Below are positions 1 to 12,112 of a stretch of DNA of 64,000 nt, piece after piece. Source of the stretch: Moniliophthora roreri (lineage: Eukaryota; Basidiomycota; Agaricomycetes; Agaricales; Marasmiaceae); NCBI GenBank assembly GCA_001466705.2, contig LATX02000089.1, forward strand, positions 124,001-188,000. The letters run 5' to 3'. The notes beneath the pieces were generated by a model. The model did not search any database, was not told the DNA's origin, and was given only the letters and a program-made list of their open reading frames with translations. The translations under genes and the position numbers were made by a program. The first letter of the stretch is position 1, and each line of letters opens with the position of its first letter.

Positions 1-419
1 ATGGTCAAGTTGGGTGTACAAGCCACTCAGCCACTAGTGATTTTTACAGCACCAAACTTGCTGAGCATTTGGCATTTATCAGAACATTGGGTGCTCAATA
101 TTTGAATGGTTGATATGGGAGAAACTATGTCAACCATGTGTACTGTTTCATCAGGTTTGACATCTAAATCTGTGGGATGGTGAGCAAGACACTGAAAACA
201 ATGTTATCTGTCATTTTTGTGGGTCCAAGTGCTGCACTAACCTGTTCTCAGTGGTCAAGAAAAAGTTCAAAGTCTTTGAACAGGGTAATCAGTGGATAGA
301 AACTTCTCAGACCATGACTGAGTCTTTACTGAAAGTTGGATCTGTTAGAGTGGATGATCATAAGCTAGCTGCATGCTTCTAGTTGAGAGAGGGGTTCAAG
401 TACCTCATCACACAAAACT
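1..419 (+). other. Transposon-like remnant with short cysteine-containing ORF
   Basis: No complete gene is visible. On the plus strand an open stretch at about 155-382 encodes roughly 75 residues, including a CHFCGSKCC cluster followed by a lysine-rich segment (VVKKKFKVF) and ending at a TAG. The CxxC spacing hints at a zinc-binding fragment such as those at the N-terminus of hAT-like transposases, but a single cluster is too little to assign a family. It sits next to palindromic tandem repeats, which supports a mobile-element edge. Confidence 0.25.
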
Positions 420-423
420 GCAG

Positions 424-565
424 AAGGTCATAACTCAGTTATAACTAGGTTATAACTAGGTTATAACTAGGTTATGACTGGTTTTGGGGGGTTATGACTG
501 GTTTTGGTGGGTTATAACCACTGGGGACCTGGGTTATAACCCCCTGGAGACAGGTTATGACCTTT
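424..565. repeat. Degenerate tandem/palindromic GGTTATAAC repeat block
   Basis: The unit TAACTAGGTTA is repeated about four times, then drifts into TATGACTGGTTTTGG (twice) and GGGTTATAACC (twice). The core GGTTATAACC is itself a palindrome. Arrays of this kind are common as subterminal repeats of fungal DNA transposons. No coding sequence is convincing here. Confidence 0.6.
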
Positions 566-733
566 TGCAGTTTTGTGCGATGCTGCAGAGAGGTCTGAAA
601 TGAACCAGAGATTGTTATTGGAGCAAGAATCTGCTTGTAACAGTCCGCCAGACCATTTAAGGCCATCAAGGCCAAGGGAGCCACACATCGTCATATCTCA
701 GTCCCAACTACATCATTTCTCTATTCCACTGAT

Positions 734-2235
734 ATGCCACGAAAGAGACGACGCCGCGCTTCACTCGCTGATGTGTGTATCTATACTTGCAATTGCCATG
801 CCAGTATTCGCGATGACCCCATTTTGTCAGGTATCCGTAGACGGGATCAATAGACCTACGAAGACTCGCCGGGTGAAGAAGACAGAAGCGAACAATACTT
901 CTCTAGAGGTCGATGGGTGAGTCGCATTACGAGCTCGAGCTGTATAACTGCTAATTCCGTCCTGTCCGAGTCATTCACTGTTCACCGAGTTTTCGATTGG
1001 ACAAAGCCTGTGAGTACGTCCCGTGTGTTAAGTTCAGTCAATCTGTCACAAACAACCTCAACGCTAGACCACGGTGTCATCCCTACTCCTCAAACTTACG
1101 CAGAGCTCAAAAGATCGAAGAATCCCAAGGAATGGCGCCGGTTACCCAGTCTCAAAATGGTTCAGCTCCTCACAACTCAATGGCTAATACCCTCGATGGT
1201 AGAAGTTAACCTCGAAAACTTGGACTCAACAATCCAGAATTGGTTCAACGAGCAAAAAATTTTCGTAGATCATGAGCTACAAGAAATCGAAATCCAACAG
1301 TACTCCCCCTGGCTTAAAAAGGGAGAACGGAAAGCATCAAAAAGAGATCTTGTTGCGATTCAATTTCAGTGTCTCCGGTGCCAATGGTACTGTGGAAGCT
1401 TCGATGTGGCGATCCGGCATATGCTCAGCGATTCGTGCAAGGCTGCTTGCGACTATAGTAAAAGCCTGGATTTCAGTGATCACTTCAAGCTGCTGCCGAC
1501 GACACCTCTAGCCGCATGGATTCTTGATGATCAGCAGCTGGACGTGTTTACAACGACCGCGGATATGCTGGATGCAGAAAATCGAGCGTATGAGTGTATT
1601 CAATGTCGGTTTGCAGCCCAAGACGACGAGGAAACACGCGATACCCCTGCATATTATATGTACATGACTTGGAGAGAATTTGTAAGTTCCTCTCGCTTTA
1701 TTTCGATGCTATATTGTCGACACGATTACTTTGATAGATAAATCACAAATGCGCCTGGAACCAAGACGTTCCGTTCAACGTTGATGTAGCGCCCTATCAA
1801 TCCATCGAATACAATCACCTCTTGGAATCGCTGACTAGCCTGGGATCAAGCAATTATATACCAGAAACGTGTTTCTATTTCGTAGACGGGAGATGCGTGA
1901 GTTAGACCTTGTTCGGTCGATCTACAAAGATATTGACGAACGTATGTACACCTTTTAGGTGGTTCATGACCTTCAAAGCCAGAATTACTCGCCGAACTCA
2001 CACCTTCCGGGCGACATTAGATGGCCGATCTATAGTCAGCGGAAACTTTGGTCATGCGGAATCTGTAACGAGTTCGTAGACGGACTTGGCAGCAGAAAGG
2101 AAGTGGAAGAGCATTTGAGAGTCAAGTAAGCGATTCCGTGTATGATCCCGGGATACACTTCATTCAAGGATGCATAGACATGGCGTGATATCGCCCCGAG
2201 TCCCAGAAGACATTTTTTATGCTGCCGATCTTTGA
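734..2235 (+). CDS. Zinc-finger-like protein gene with in-frame TAG
   Basis: Frame 2 opens at ATG 734 with a basic start (MPRKRRRRASLADVC) and a CxxxCNCH cluster, then meets TAG at 851-853 and continues in the same frame with acidic, protein-like sequence up to a likely donor at 917. A long exon (about 970-1683) holds CLRCQWYCGSFDVAIRHML and CIQCRFAAQ. After introns near 1684-1740 and 1897-1958, a last CGICNEF...HLRVKH finger is spliced over 2128-2178 and ends at TGA 2233-2235. The CxxC/H spacing suggests zinc binding, perhaps a transposon accessory or host DNA-binding protein. The family is not recognised. The in-frame TAG cannot be removed by an intron of normal size, so the copy may be inactive or start downstream. 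Confidence 0.45.
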
Positions 2236-2519
2236 CGGTGGTGGGGAAGGTCTCAAAATCGTGTTTGGTCCACCCTTGAAACCATACGTGCTAAGGAAAA
2301 CAATGTGACCCATGGAAAAATAAGTACATTAGGCAAATTCGTTCGGAATCATTAACTACAAATTATGCTCTACATCAGTATTTCCGGAGTTTGACCCGAA
2401 ACAATCTAAAACAATCCGGAATCCGACAATCCGACATCCTAGGTCCTGTTTTTCGGCAATCGCAATGTACTTGGGACTCACGGATCATCGTTCCCTCCAG
2501 TTCTTCAGTATCACCATAT

Positions 2520-4974
2520 TCAATTTCCTTCGCATCCCATACATTTATCGAAAATTGCTCGGTAATTCTTCCGACTCAGTAGTACTGAATCGGAAGAATT
2601 ACCGTTCTTCAGAGGCGCTACCACAGTAGCCTTCGTCTTGTTCAGATTTGCAATTGTCTCATTATCCAACCCCAAATGTGCTTGGACCACTGCCGGGGGC
2701 GTCAGAGCGAGCCACTATGGATGAACAGACCATCAGCATGCCACCTAACGAAGAGCTTTGGGTAGCACTAACCTGAGTTAAGCTGACATCCGCAAAGCGG
2801 TCTGAAAAGTGCGCGAAATTGAATTGAAGGATTAAGCGATAAAACAATGCAACTCACCGGTATTGAAAATTTCGAGGAACTTCAGAGTCGTGTTTCCAGT
2901 GTTCTCGACGTAGTGACCTAAATTATTGATTCATTTCATAAGCGTCATTTTCTAGTAAAAGGGTGTAAAACTCACCCATTGAAGCCGGTACATAGGCTGG
3001 TAGCAATAAGCCTCTTTCCTTACTTTAATTTGTATCTGTGTTCACTCACCAATATCGCCGCCCTGAGATGGTGTATTAGCAATACATTTCTAATCGGTCT
3101 ACCGCAAGGCCATACCTGATAGTTGAATGTCCTGGCATTACTTTGCGATGCAAAGATGGTGACTCTACCTTCACCTTCCCTGTAGAAAGACGTGAGGCAG
3201 GTGAGAAATCAAGCAACCTGAAAGGAGACATACAAGAAGAACGTCCACTCGTCCGCGGTCGGATGCCACTAAAGCAATGTTCACAACGTTTCACCAGCAA
3301 CATAACTATTATTAACTTACATGAAGCTCCCTGTGTAGCGTGTAAGTATTATGAGGTTAACAAAGAATGAGGAAACCCTCACCGAAGTGCACCAGGTTCG
3401 ACAGTCACCTCCGCAAGCGCGATGGTCGTAGACACCTTGAAAGTAGTCGAATCGACTATCTTGACGGTTCCGCCAGCGAGAGGGGTAGCAGGAACCTGGG
3501 ACAGAGAGAATGCAAACGGTTCAGGGACCGTACCTTGAGGATCAGAGGGTGCTTGGTCGGTTGTGGGAGGAGCTACGGTTTCAAGAGTAAATTAGAACTT
3601 GAAATGGTAGCTAGTGCGAATAGGGAGGTTGACGAACTTGCAGGGAAGATATACAGCTGTCTGGCGGGGATACGAGAGAATGCCTCCGCATCACTGACTC
3701 CGAAGTTTTTCTGGATCACTGAAGAACGAAATGAAAGGTGAAAAATCATGCAAAATTCAGGGACGGGGAGGGACTAGTACCTTCGAAAGGAACATGGGCA
3801 AGCCAATCAGTAAGCTGTAGTCAAATTGTTACAGTCAGCTGCGAAAGCTTCAGATGAAGTAAAAAGTAAATACAAGGAATGTCTCGTTTTCATCGAAGTT
3901 TCCATCGGGGAAAATCTAGTTGATAGACTTCAGTACCATGAAGGGTAATTCAAGTAACGGCGTACCAGTAGGAACTCGGAGCCTTCAGGATTATCTCCAG
4001 TTGCCTGCAATGAATGCGGGATACCGGCTGGGAAGTACCACAGATCGCCAGGCCCCTGATGAGAAGGGCGATCAGAACAATACCGCTGGCAAGACTAAAA
4101 AAATGGCACATACGACGTTCGCCACAAAGTTCTTCCCGTTCTGATCGACAGCGGTGATTTGCGTGGTACCCTGAAATCACATTATTAGGGAGAGGCCATA
4201 GATAGGGGCGATACCTCGAATTACAGTACCTTGAGAACGTAAGCCCACTGAAGAGTCGAAGTAAAGATAGACATAGGTGAGATAGAGAGGAAAGCGCACC
4301 TCGGGTGTCCTATGCCAATGAAGCTCACGGATGGCTCCAGCTTCAAGCCGCATGTTCACACCAGCCATGTCTGGTAAAGTTAATGCGTCAGTGAACTTCC
4401 ACACCTCGATCGTTAAAACAGGGTGATCCTACTCTGTGCAATAGGCATCAGCTGAGCTGTAATGCAATCATGATCAATATTAAATATGCTAAACTGAGAC
4501 TCGACGAGAATACTAACCATTCTGTTGCCGAGCCCAGCCACCAGTCTGAATACGATTCGAGCTCAAACTGAAAGGCCACTTGGCATTTCCGCTGTAGTAG
4601 TAATGAATAAGACACATATGAAAGATAGAGATGAGATGGAATCCGACATACATTTGGCCATTATCAGTCGTTGGCGGGGCAAGCAAGTCGGGGTTCTGTA
4701 ATTCCAGCGGAGGATTGTCCGGACCCAGAATTGGTGCGCCTAGCGGTCCTCTCACGGGTGCAGGTACAGATGGATCGCTATCCGGTCCCCAGAGAGGGAG
4801 ATTGGGGTCTGTGCTCGCAAACGGAACGGTTGCAGAGGGTTCTGGGGCTGAGGAGCTGGAGCTCGCCAAACTTGGAGCTACAGAAGTAGAGTTTGACGAA
4901 GTTGGCGCTGCCACGACTGCAAGCCGACAAAGGCTGAGCAGAGCAAGAAGAGCTACGGCGCGTATGTGAATCAT
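2520..4974 (-). CDS. Secreted oxalate decarboxylase (bicupin)
   Basis: This enzyme converts oxalate to formate and CO2 using manganese. Start ATG 4974 opens a signal peptide ([16 protein letters not shown]), followed by a Ser/Thr/Pro-rich linker. Cupin 1 contains [17 protein letters not shown] then [15 protein letters not shown] and [15 protein letters not shown]. Cupin 2 has [37 protein letters not shown] and a C-terminal [15 protein letters not shown]. Both HxH-containing metal sites and the distal histidines are present. About a dozen short introns split the gene and every join examined keeps the frame. It ends at TGA 2520-2522. A TATA-like TATTTAAA lies about 70-80 bp upstream. In basidiomycetes these enzymes control extracellular or intracellular oxalate and pH during wood or litter decay. 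Family assignment is firm; exact splice sites are by eye. Confidence 0.92.
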
Positions 4975-7677
4975 TGCTGATGGATGGTGAGAGATAGAGT
5001 GAAGAAGAGACTGTATCTGAAGAACCAGCTTCAGACGCACTTTAGTTTAAATACGCCAATAGTCATAGGGGAAACGAAACCAGACTTCCGAGACAGATGT
5101 AAACTTCGGGCATGGCTATTTTTGGGCCATCAGCACTCCAGCTTTGCAGCGCTGCATTTGGAATGAGCGCACGGGCGCTAAGATGGCGGTTTAGGGATGT
5201 TCCAGAAAGAATGTACGGCCCGTTCCGAGAATACCCATGGCTTTAATGAGACAGTCTAGGCATTCAAATTTTGTTTTTAGGGTAAGGTTGGAATAAGAGG
5301 CTTTCACTACTACACCTACGTTCCTTTCGAGGTCGAATGTGTGTTGCAATAGCACCAACGGTACTCCGAGGACTGCGGATTGGTAGTACTTAGGCACACC
5401 GGCTATGTTATTTGGAGGTACTGCTCGGACACTACCATCACTGCGCCATCAATACGGTCATCCGGCTTTCTGCTTGAATAATGAGTAATCGTGCAATCGA
5501 CGAGATAACCGTATCAAAATCACCAAGCGAATTCGGGGAGGGTAAAAAAGCGAAAACAGGTGAACGGATCGTGAATCTTGAAGGCCTTTATCAATTGCCG
5601 GGTTGACGGAGCTCTAAACCCAATCCGTATTGCGGGCTTTTTATGAAGAGCCCAGTCCCACTTATCATGACCTGTCATTGGAGAACGGTCCGTGGACAGT
5701 AAACGCAGATGCTTATACCGTTAAGAGAGGTAATAAAATAGAAACGCCTACGGTCTCAATCCTGATGAATTCAGGCTTTGTGCTATCGACGATTTCCAAT
5801 AAGATTCCCTTCTTGGCACCTGCGAAGACCCGGTTCATGCTGAGTAGACTGCAGCAGACTGGTGAGTAACGAGAATTAGAGAGGGTAAATACTTAAGCAG
5901 TACCTTGCAAGAGACTCGGTGGACTGGCAATCGAGTGTTGTAAGCATCAGGATTATCATTCCCGTGTTTGACGTCCGTAAGTCACACCAGAGGAAATGAT
6001 TATTGAGGAGGTCCGAGCTTCAGAGGAAGGTCAAGGAGGAATGGACTCCATCTACGGGCTAAAGCTTGAGCTCAACTCAATAGGTCACCGTGAAGTACCA
6101 GTGCACCGCACACGGTTTTCTGCGGGAGGAGTGTGAAAGGGAGCCTCGTTGGCGCTTCCTGCGCTGATTATGCCGGAGGTGATTGGAGGCTAACTTATTA
6201 TGTCCTATCATCACACTCACTAAGATCTCTACGGCAGTTACTTACTAGCCACGAAAATTGAATTGGCTGGTGTAATAGCCTCATCGCGCGTCGGATACTG
6301 AATAACGGTGCTAAACTACATTGTATTCAATATCTTCTCAAAAAGTCTGAAGTAAATTACTTACCATAAGGACGAGGTCTCGACTCTTCGTTGCCCAATT
6401 CCAGAGGTTGTGACGGTCAAGGATCAAACAAGGTCCGTGACGAATCACGATTCCGACGTGACCGACTGTTCGCACGCTCGCGACTTGCTCCTAACCGAAT
6501 CAGGAACAGTAGCACGATGCTCTCATCGGTGAGTTGTTTACTCCATACTTAAAGGAAATTTTGAAACAGACTAAATCGACTACGTGGGTCCCAAAAGCGC
6601 CTTGGGAACCGGAGGAACAATTGAAAGATGCAGGAGATGACAGATGCATACGAAAAGCCCGGCCGCTGATTGTGTGTTCGCTTCTGTGTCACATACAAGA
6701 TACTCATTGAACGAATTCCTTTGATTTCCCTCAGATTTGCGTCATCTCAAAGGAAGACTTGTGCGACTACCACCGATACGAAGATTCAAGGCGAGCGATG
6801 TTACTGCTCACTGTGGAGCTCGTCAATAACATCCCGCCAAAATCGTTTATACACGAGCTCTGCTGCTCCAGACTGCCTGGAACAAGCGCTTGACGCATTA
6901 TGAGTGACTGTGATCCCAGCGAGTTCAATGTCAGGTCAGCCGAGCTGAGGCCGAGGCTGGTGATTCATCCTGGCTAGAACGATTCACAGATATCATCGGC
7001 AAGATTTATAAGGATGTTCTTTTCTGTGGTACGTTTCACTATACTTAGAAGCGAGTTAATGCACATCATGCGCAGCACGGCTCGCGGGAAATAGCAAATT
7101 TCATCGGAATATCTACAGTCTGAAAATTCCCTCGGTATCCCGTCGAGCTCATGCTGAGTAACTTTATTGAATAGGAAGTATCCCGGTAGCAGGATCAGAG
7201 TATTCATCTACAAGTGAGCCAGCCTCCATCGTTATTGCCAACCAACCTAAGTCTAGCTACTCTTTTAGCGCATTTCTCCCAAGAGTCGATTATGTTGCTC
7301 AGAAAGTTCTTCCGTAGCGATTTCGGTATTAGCCACCTGCTTTGAAGTGAGACAGATTACCTTGCATATATCCAGGAAGACTCAAGATATATTGACTCTC
7401 GTCCTGCTAAGTGTCCCAACCATGTTTGCGTCAGAAATTTCGGGAACTTCTCTTCATACTCATAAAGAAAGGAGAGGAAAAGGCCACAGACGACGCACCA
7501 AAACGGCCATTTCTCTACCTTGCTGCCAGGTTCAACGAGCTCAGTGACTGTTAGAAAGCCTTGATAATGGCAGTACGTAGACAAGGAACATGTATAATAC
7601 ATGACAATACCATCGACCGATTATAATCGACCCCGGCGTTGACTGTCTAAATCTACTGAGACTACATAACAGATTTC
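4975..7677. other. Long stretch without a confident gene
   Basis: About 2.7 kb. The first 100 bp hold the oxalate decarboxylase promoter. Beyond that, several open stretches of 60-80 codons occur on both strands (for example 5630-5869 plus, 6974-7207 minus, 7357-7602 minus). None joins by splice signals into a recognisable protein, and I see no repeated unit. A 50-codon plus-strand piece at about 5984-6137 (TPEEMIIEEVRASEEGQGG) reads protein-like and may be a gene relic. Confidence 0.5.
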
Positions 7678-8351
7678 TCAAAGAGCCCACAATGATTTAT
7701 CCGGTTCCTGCAAAATTCCCTTCTCGTTGAACGACAGTCCCTCTTCTTTCAAGATGTCTAACTTGCGGAAATACTGAGTACCAGTCTTACTCTTGGCGCC
7801 CCATTCACCACAGAACCCTCCAGCAAACAGACTAGAGGCTATAACGCGATGACACGGGATATAGGGTGCGAAAGGATTATTTCGCAGCGCGTTTCCAACT
7901 ATTAAGTTGGGTATTAGTAAGAGAATGTAAGCAGTACCTCCGAAGCACGGACCTGAGCGGGGAGACCCTCCGACTGCTTGACAAACTTCCTTGTACGTGG
8001 TAACTTTACCGCGAGGAATGGTCTTGGTAAAGTCGTACACGTCCCAATGATGAGGAGGTACACGCTGAGCTCAAGTATCAGCCCAAAATTCGGAAGGCAA
8101 ACGAGTCGAAAATACTCACCTTGCCATCTTTTGTTTTGAAAGTATCGCGTTCGATAGCATTTTCGGGGTAATACATCTCATCTGTAAGTATTTTTTTTTT
8201 TTTTTGGTGCAACTGATCTGTAGAGCGTGTCAGACATACCTTTGCTATCCGTGGTTCTTAGTGTTTCATTCGAATCCGGGGTATTCGCATTTCCGAGATT
8301 TTCGAGAGTCACTTCTGTGATTGTCATACGTGTACGTCGAACAGCTGGCAT
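7678..8351 (-). CDS. Methylated-DNA--protein-cysteine methyltransferase (MGMT-type)
   Basis: This is a suicide DNA-repair protein that moves alkyl groups from O6-alkylguanine to its own cysteine. Four exons are visible: start 8351 to about 8241, about 8179-8121, 8065-7953 and 7898-7678. The first exon ends in GGTATGTC and the third at CGCTCAG|GTCCGT. The protein reads MPAVRRTRMT, then a linker, VYDFTKTIPRGKVTTYKEVC (helix-turn-helix DNA-binding part), VGNALRNNPF and the active-site PCHRV, with GGFCGEWG after it. It lacks an N-terminal RNase H-like domain, as many short eukaryotic members do. Intron 1 has a run of 15 A/T beside its acceptor. It ends at TGA 7678-7680. Likely nuclear. Confidence 0.9.
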
Positions 8352-8651
8352 GGTAAGAAGAGAGAGAGAGATTGACTGAGATGAGTGTTGAAAGGAAAGG
8401 AATGAGCTGGGGTCCGCGTGACTCAGCACAGTGACGCGTCTGACCAACGTCTGACTGACTGTCCTCGGCTCCCGGCTCCGAATCTCGGAGTTACGAAAAT
8501 GCCAAACGACCAAGCGATGGCCGCCAACCGTTTATTGTCCTGTTGTTTGTAAACTGTTGTACACGAATACTAGAATCATGTCCATCATTCAAAGGAGCCT
8601 AGAACCCTTTCCAGTCTTCAAATCCATTCCCCATACTCTTTGGGTAGCACT

Positions 8652-9269
8652 CTACTTGCAGGTGGCGACAACCTTATTTCCAGCATCAGTAGCAGCGGAC
8701 AACTTGTCCAAAGTATCCGCAACGGCAGGGTCAGCGCTACAGATCAGAAATCGTTAGCATGGCTATCTTGGTTTGTCTGTATGTCCGACACTCACGAGTT
8801 CAGCCCAAGCAAGGCGTCATTGGCCGTCTGCAAACCAGATGCAACCTGATCTCTAGCAGCAGCAGGGGCTGTCTGACCAGTCAACAGAGCGCCTGCAATC
8901 GTCTTGATTCCATCACTAGCATCCTGTAAGCCGCCTTGGGCAGTGGTAACAGCATCAGCCACAGCAGGGTCAGTTCTGGTGATGGCATCTCGATAAGTCT
9001 CTTTGGCAACGACGATGGATGAGGTGCACATACGTATCGACCTGGTTGAGGCGGTTTCCTGTCTGAGCAAGGTTTTTGACGATACTAAGACGAGCGAGGT
9101 TGCACTGAAGGTTTCCAATTTGACGGGTCTGAAGAGGAGCTGAGCAGGAAAAGAATCGAACCATCAGACAACCTCCCCGTAGCAGGAATTTGGCAGACAT
9201 ACCAGCTCTAACAGTCAAAGCGAAGAGAGCAAACACAAAGGAAAGAAGAGCCAATGCAAAGCGAGCCAT
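8652..9269 (-). CDS. Small secreted protein, unknown function
   Basis: ATG 9269 starts a clear signal peptide (MARFALALLSFVFALFALTVRA). An intron follows (acceptor before CCTCTTCAGACC), then APLQTRQIGNLQCN and LSIVKNLAQTG. After a second short intron near 9038 whose limits are uncertain, an Ala/Gly/Asp-rich part has two similar blocks, TDPAVADAVTTAQGG and ADPAVADTLDKLSAATD, and ends in KVVATCK at TAG 8652-8654. The last intron lies near 8738-8798. Two cysteines, one near each end of the mature chain, could pair. A TATATAAAG box lies about 145 bp upstream of the ATG. The helical, Ala-rich repeat resembles small secreted proteins common in Agaricomycetes, but I cannot name a family. Confidence 0.7.
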
Positions 9270-9734
9270 TTCAAAAGAGTTTGATAGAGTAGAGTGGAAT
9301 GAAATGAAACGTGGAGAGATGAATTGAAAACGGAAGAAAAAGCACCTCGAGTGACTGACACCAGGTCAAAGAGAACGGAAGTGAAGAATAAAGATGGAGG
9401 TCAAGCCCCTTTATATACATAACCATTCACATATGTTGCGTTGGCAGGGAAACAGTTAGTCAAAAACGTGAATCCGCTTGATCCCCCCACATCGCCGGTC
9501 GAGAAGGTCATAAGCACAGCCTGGTTTTGATCATCAGAAAACCTAGATACTGAGGGCATGGGGACTCACCAAGTCGAGATCAGCGGGTGCATAAGACATA
9601 TATTTCAACAGCATCTTTCACAGAGGTGCCATGTCAAAATCCGGGCAAGATCATGCCTCCGTCACAAAGGAGTTACACTTTTGAAATTTGAATTGCTTGC
9701 TTCGCTTGATTGACAAAAAAGAACCATAGATACA
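9270..9734. other. Intergenic: promoter of small secreted protein, carboxypeptidase 3' flank
   Basis: It holds the TATATAAAG box (about 9409-9418) for the minus-strand gene to the left and the 3' flank of the first carboxypeptidase on the right. I see no further gene or repeat. Confidence 0.5.
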
Positions 9735-12112
9735 TCAGACGGATATGCTATCCCGGAATCCCATGAGATACTCCATGATCTGGAAAGCCGCCTATTTGAA
9801 TAGAGCGAAACAAAAAAAGCAAACGTCAACTATGGTCCAATGAGCAAGTAACAGCAGCATTGACACTTACGACAGGAGAGAATTGTGGAACCATGTGTCC
9901 GCTCAACGCAACCTCGACATAGGTAAAGTTCCTCTCTGTGTGAGCGTTTCCAAGCGCACCCATACCCTCGACGATAAAGCTATCCTTTTCAATGGGAGTT
10001 TGGAACCCTTGCACGCCACCCCCTACAAAACATTTTGAGCCACGAAGGTAGTAACCAGCTGAAAAATCAGGTACTTACATGTCATACTTAAAAGATAGAT
10101 AGATAGGTGTCTATCAGCTTCTTTCTTCAACCGAGTAGTGACCGAGCTTACTTTTGAATTACCAATTGCGCTCTTCAAAACAGAAACCATGCGTCAACGT
10201 CATTTCAGAGGTAGCATCAAGGAGAGATGGCAACATACCCTTCAGCAATCAATATGAAGTCCGCCAATCCGTGCACGACCACAGTCCTCTGGCTCTTTTC
10301 AATCACATTCGGTAAAACGACCCACGCTGAAGGGTCACTGGCGTCTCCTGTAGGGAACACATCGACATCCGAGCATTCGGTCCATGTAACGTTGACTGGC
10401 GCATGGATGGCTCGTTTAACGTCTTCTCGGTCAAAGTAGAGAGGTGAGACTTGGATTTGTTCGAATGAGCCGCTGTGTATTATGATTTAGATGGTTACAT
10501 TTCGATCAAATCAAGGGCAGAAAATGGAACGCACGGGAAACCAAGGACATCCCAGAGAATGGGGAACGTATCGAAGATGCGGTAGATGTTGAAGGCAGGG
10601 TTGACGGCTAATGCCGCATCGAAGATGAGATCCCATGTATCACAGGCTCTGCTGATGTTTGGCGAGGGAAGAGGTCCAGCAGGTGGAGCGGCGATAAAAT
10701 TTTCCAAGTATTCGGTGAAACCGCACGAGTCAGCAAGAGCGTCGAGTTCTGCGAGGAAGGTTTGGCTAAAAATAGCATGTTATCGGTGTATTCCGAGCGG
10801 GAAGGAGCGATGAGACGAACTTCAACGCGAACACGTTTTCGTATTTGTGAACAAAGTTGACTGCGGGGACGAGGTCTTGCAGGCCATCTGAACCAAGGAC
10901 AGCTATGAGTCCGGGTAAGCACCATGTTCGTCCATGTCGTAGAAGGGAGCTCACGATCAGCGATCCAGATGCCTTGAAGATCCCAATCAGGCAATTGTTC
11001 GGGATGCTCGTAGATCCAGTTGGCGATGTCTGCAAGGAAAATAAGTATCGGGCTTTTCGACAGGTATTATGTCTGGGGGCTTACACGGCACATACAGCCC
11101 AGCATACTATATCCAACCCCTTAGTTAGTAAACACAACGTTGGTGAAGACATTGCGACGTACGCTTTCACCAGAAAGATACAGCTTCTTCCCTTTCAACT
11201 CTGAAAACACCTCCAAGAATTGGTTGAAGAACCCGACTAGTTGCTCAGCGAGGTCATCTTCATTCTGCGTGGCCGCCAGTCAGTATCCCCTTGATATCCT
11301 GTAAAGTACATGGGAGCGTACCGTGATATTCGGCGTTCCCTGCGAAAACCCAGTTCCAACCGGCTGTTCGACCCATAACACACTAGATAGGTTTGTCCAG
11401 CTGTGTTCATTCACGGTTGGCTTTGCTTGGCCATAGCTCCATGTGAAGGGCTATTCCATAACTGAGTAAGTTCGTTGTGTGGGAACCAGAGGCAGGTCGT
11501 ACTCACCCCGTTTTCTTGGAAGAACCCTTCTAGGGAGGAACATCCTGGGCCCCCGTTAGTCCTGCAAGCGCCACGTATTCATGCTTTTGCTCCGAGAATT
11601 CAGATATAGCTTGACGAACCAAAATATAAGATCATCGAGGCTTCCTTTGGGACCCGGTGGGAAGAACCAGAAAAAGAGCTGCACAATAATGACATCAGTC
11701 CTAAAAACAGACAGCTATCTTGCTGATTCTTCACACCTTGCGCGTCTCATTAGGATCCGAGGAAATGGGTAACAGCCCCGACCAGCTGGGTCCGACATCA
11801 AAGTCGACCTCAGGGATGGTTGTTCCGTCCACGTAAAACTCTGTTCACAACATCGATTAGTCGGAACCGAGATGGACGAAGAGGCCTGGAAGACGCACCA
11901 GAAGCCCTTGGATTAGAGAATGTGATATTCTTCACTTGACCGCGTTTGTCCAAGAGGGGTAGACTATCGAATGTAGGCCGGTTTCGTAGACGGTCCACGG
12001 CGGCTCTCTGTTGAGCGTGTAATTCGTTTTTAGACATCATCTGACGAGCTGCGACTCCGGAGGTGAGGAGAAACAGCCCGAGGGCGACTCGAGCGAGCAT
12101 TCCAACGAGCAT
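9735..12112 (-). CDS. Secreted serine carboxypeptidase S10, copy 1
   Basis: An acid exopeptidase that removes C-terminal residues from peptides. ATG 12112 gives a signal peptide (MLVGMLARVALGLFLLTSG) and a short propeptide. Ordered motifs are: FFPPGPKGSLDD, the substrate-binding TNGGPGCSSLEG, WVEQPVGTGFSQGTP, the nucleophile in LYLSGES|YAGLYVP (split by an intron with donor GTACGTC), then YFDREDVKRAIHAP, the aspartate in VHGLADFILIAEG, and the histidine in ALSGHMVPQFSP. All catalytic triad elements are present. About a dozen introns of 50-60 bp interrupt it. It ends ...YLMGFRDSISV at TGA 9735-9737. A TATATATG box lies about 60 bp upstream of the ATG. It forms a tandem pair with the gene at 13638-15984, same strand and exon pattern. 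Confidence 0.9.
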
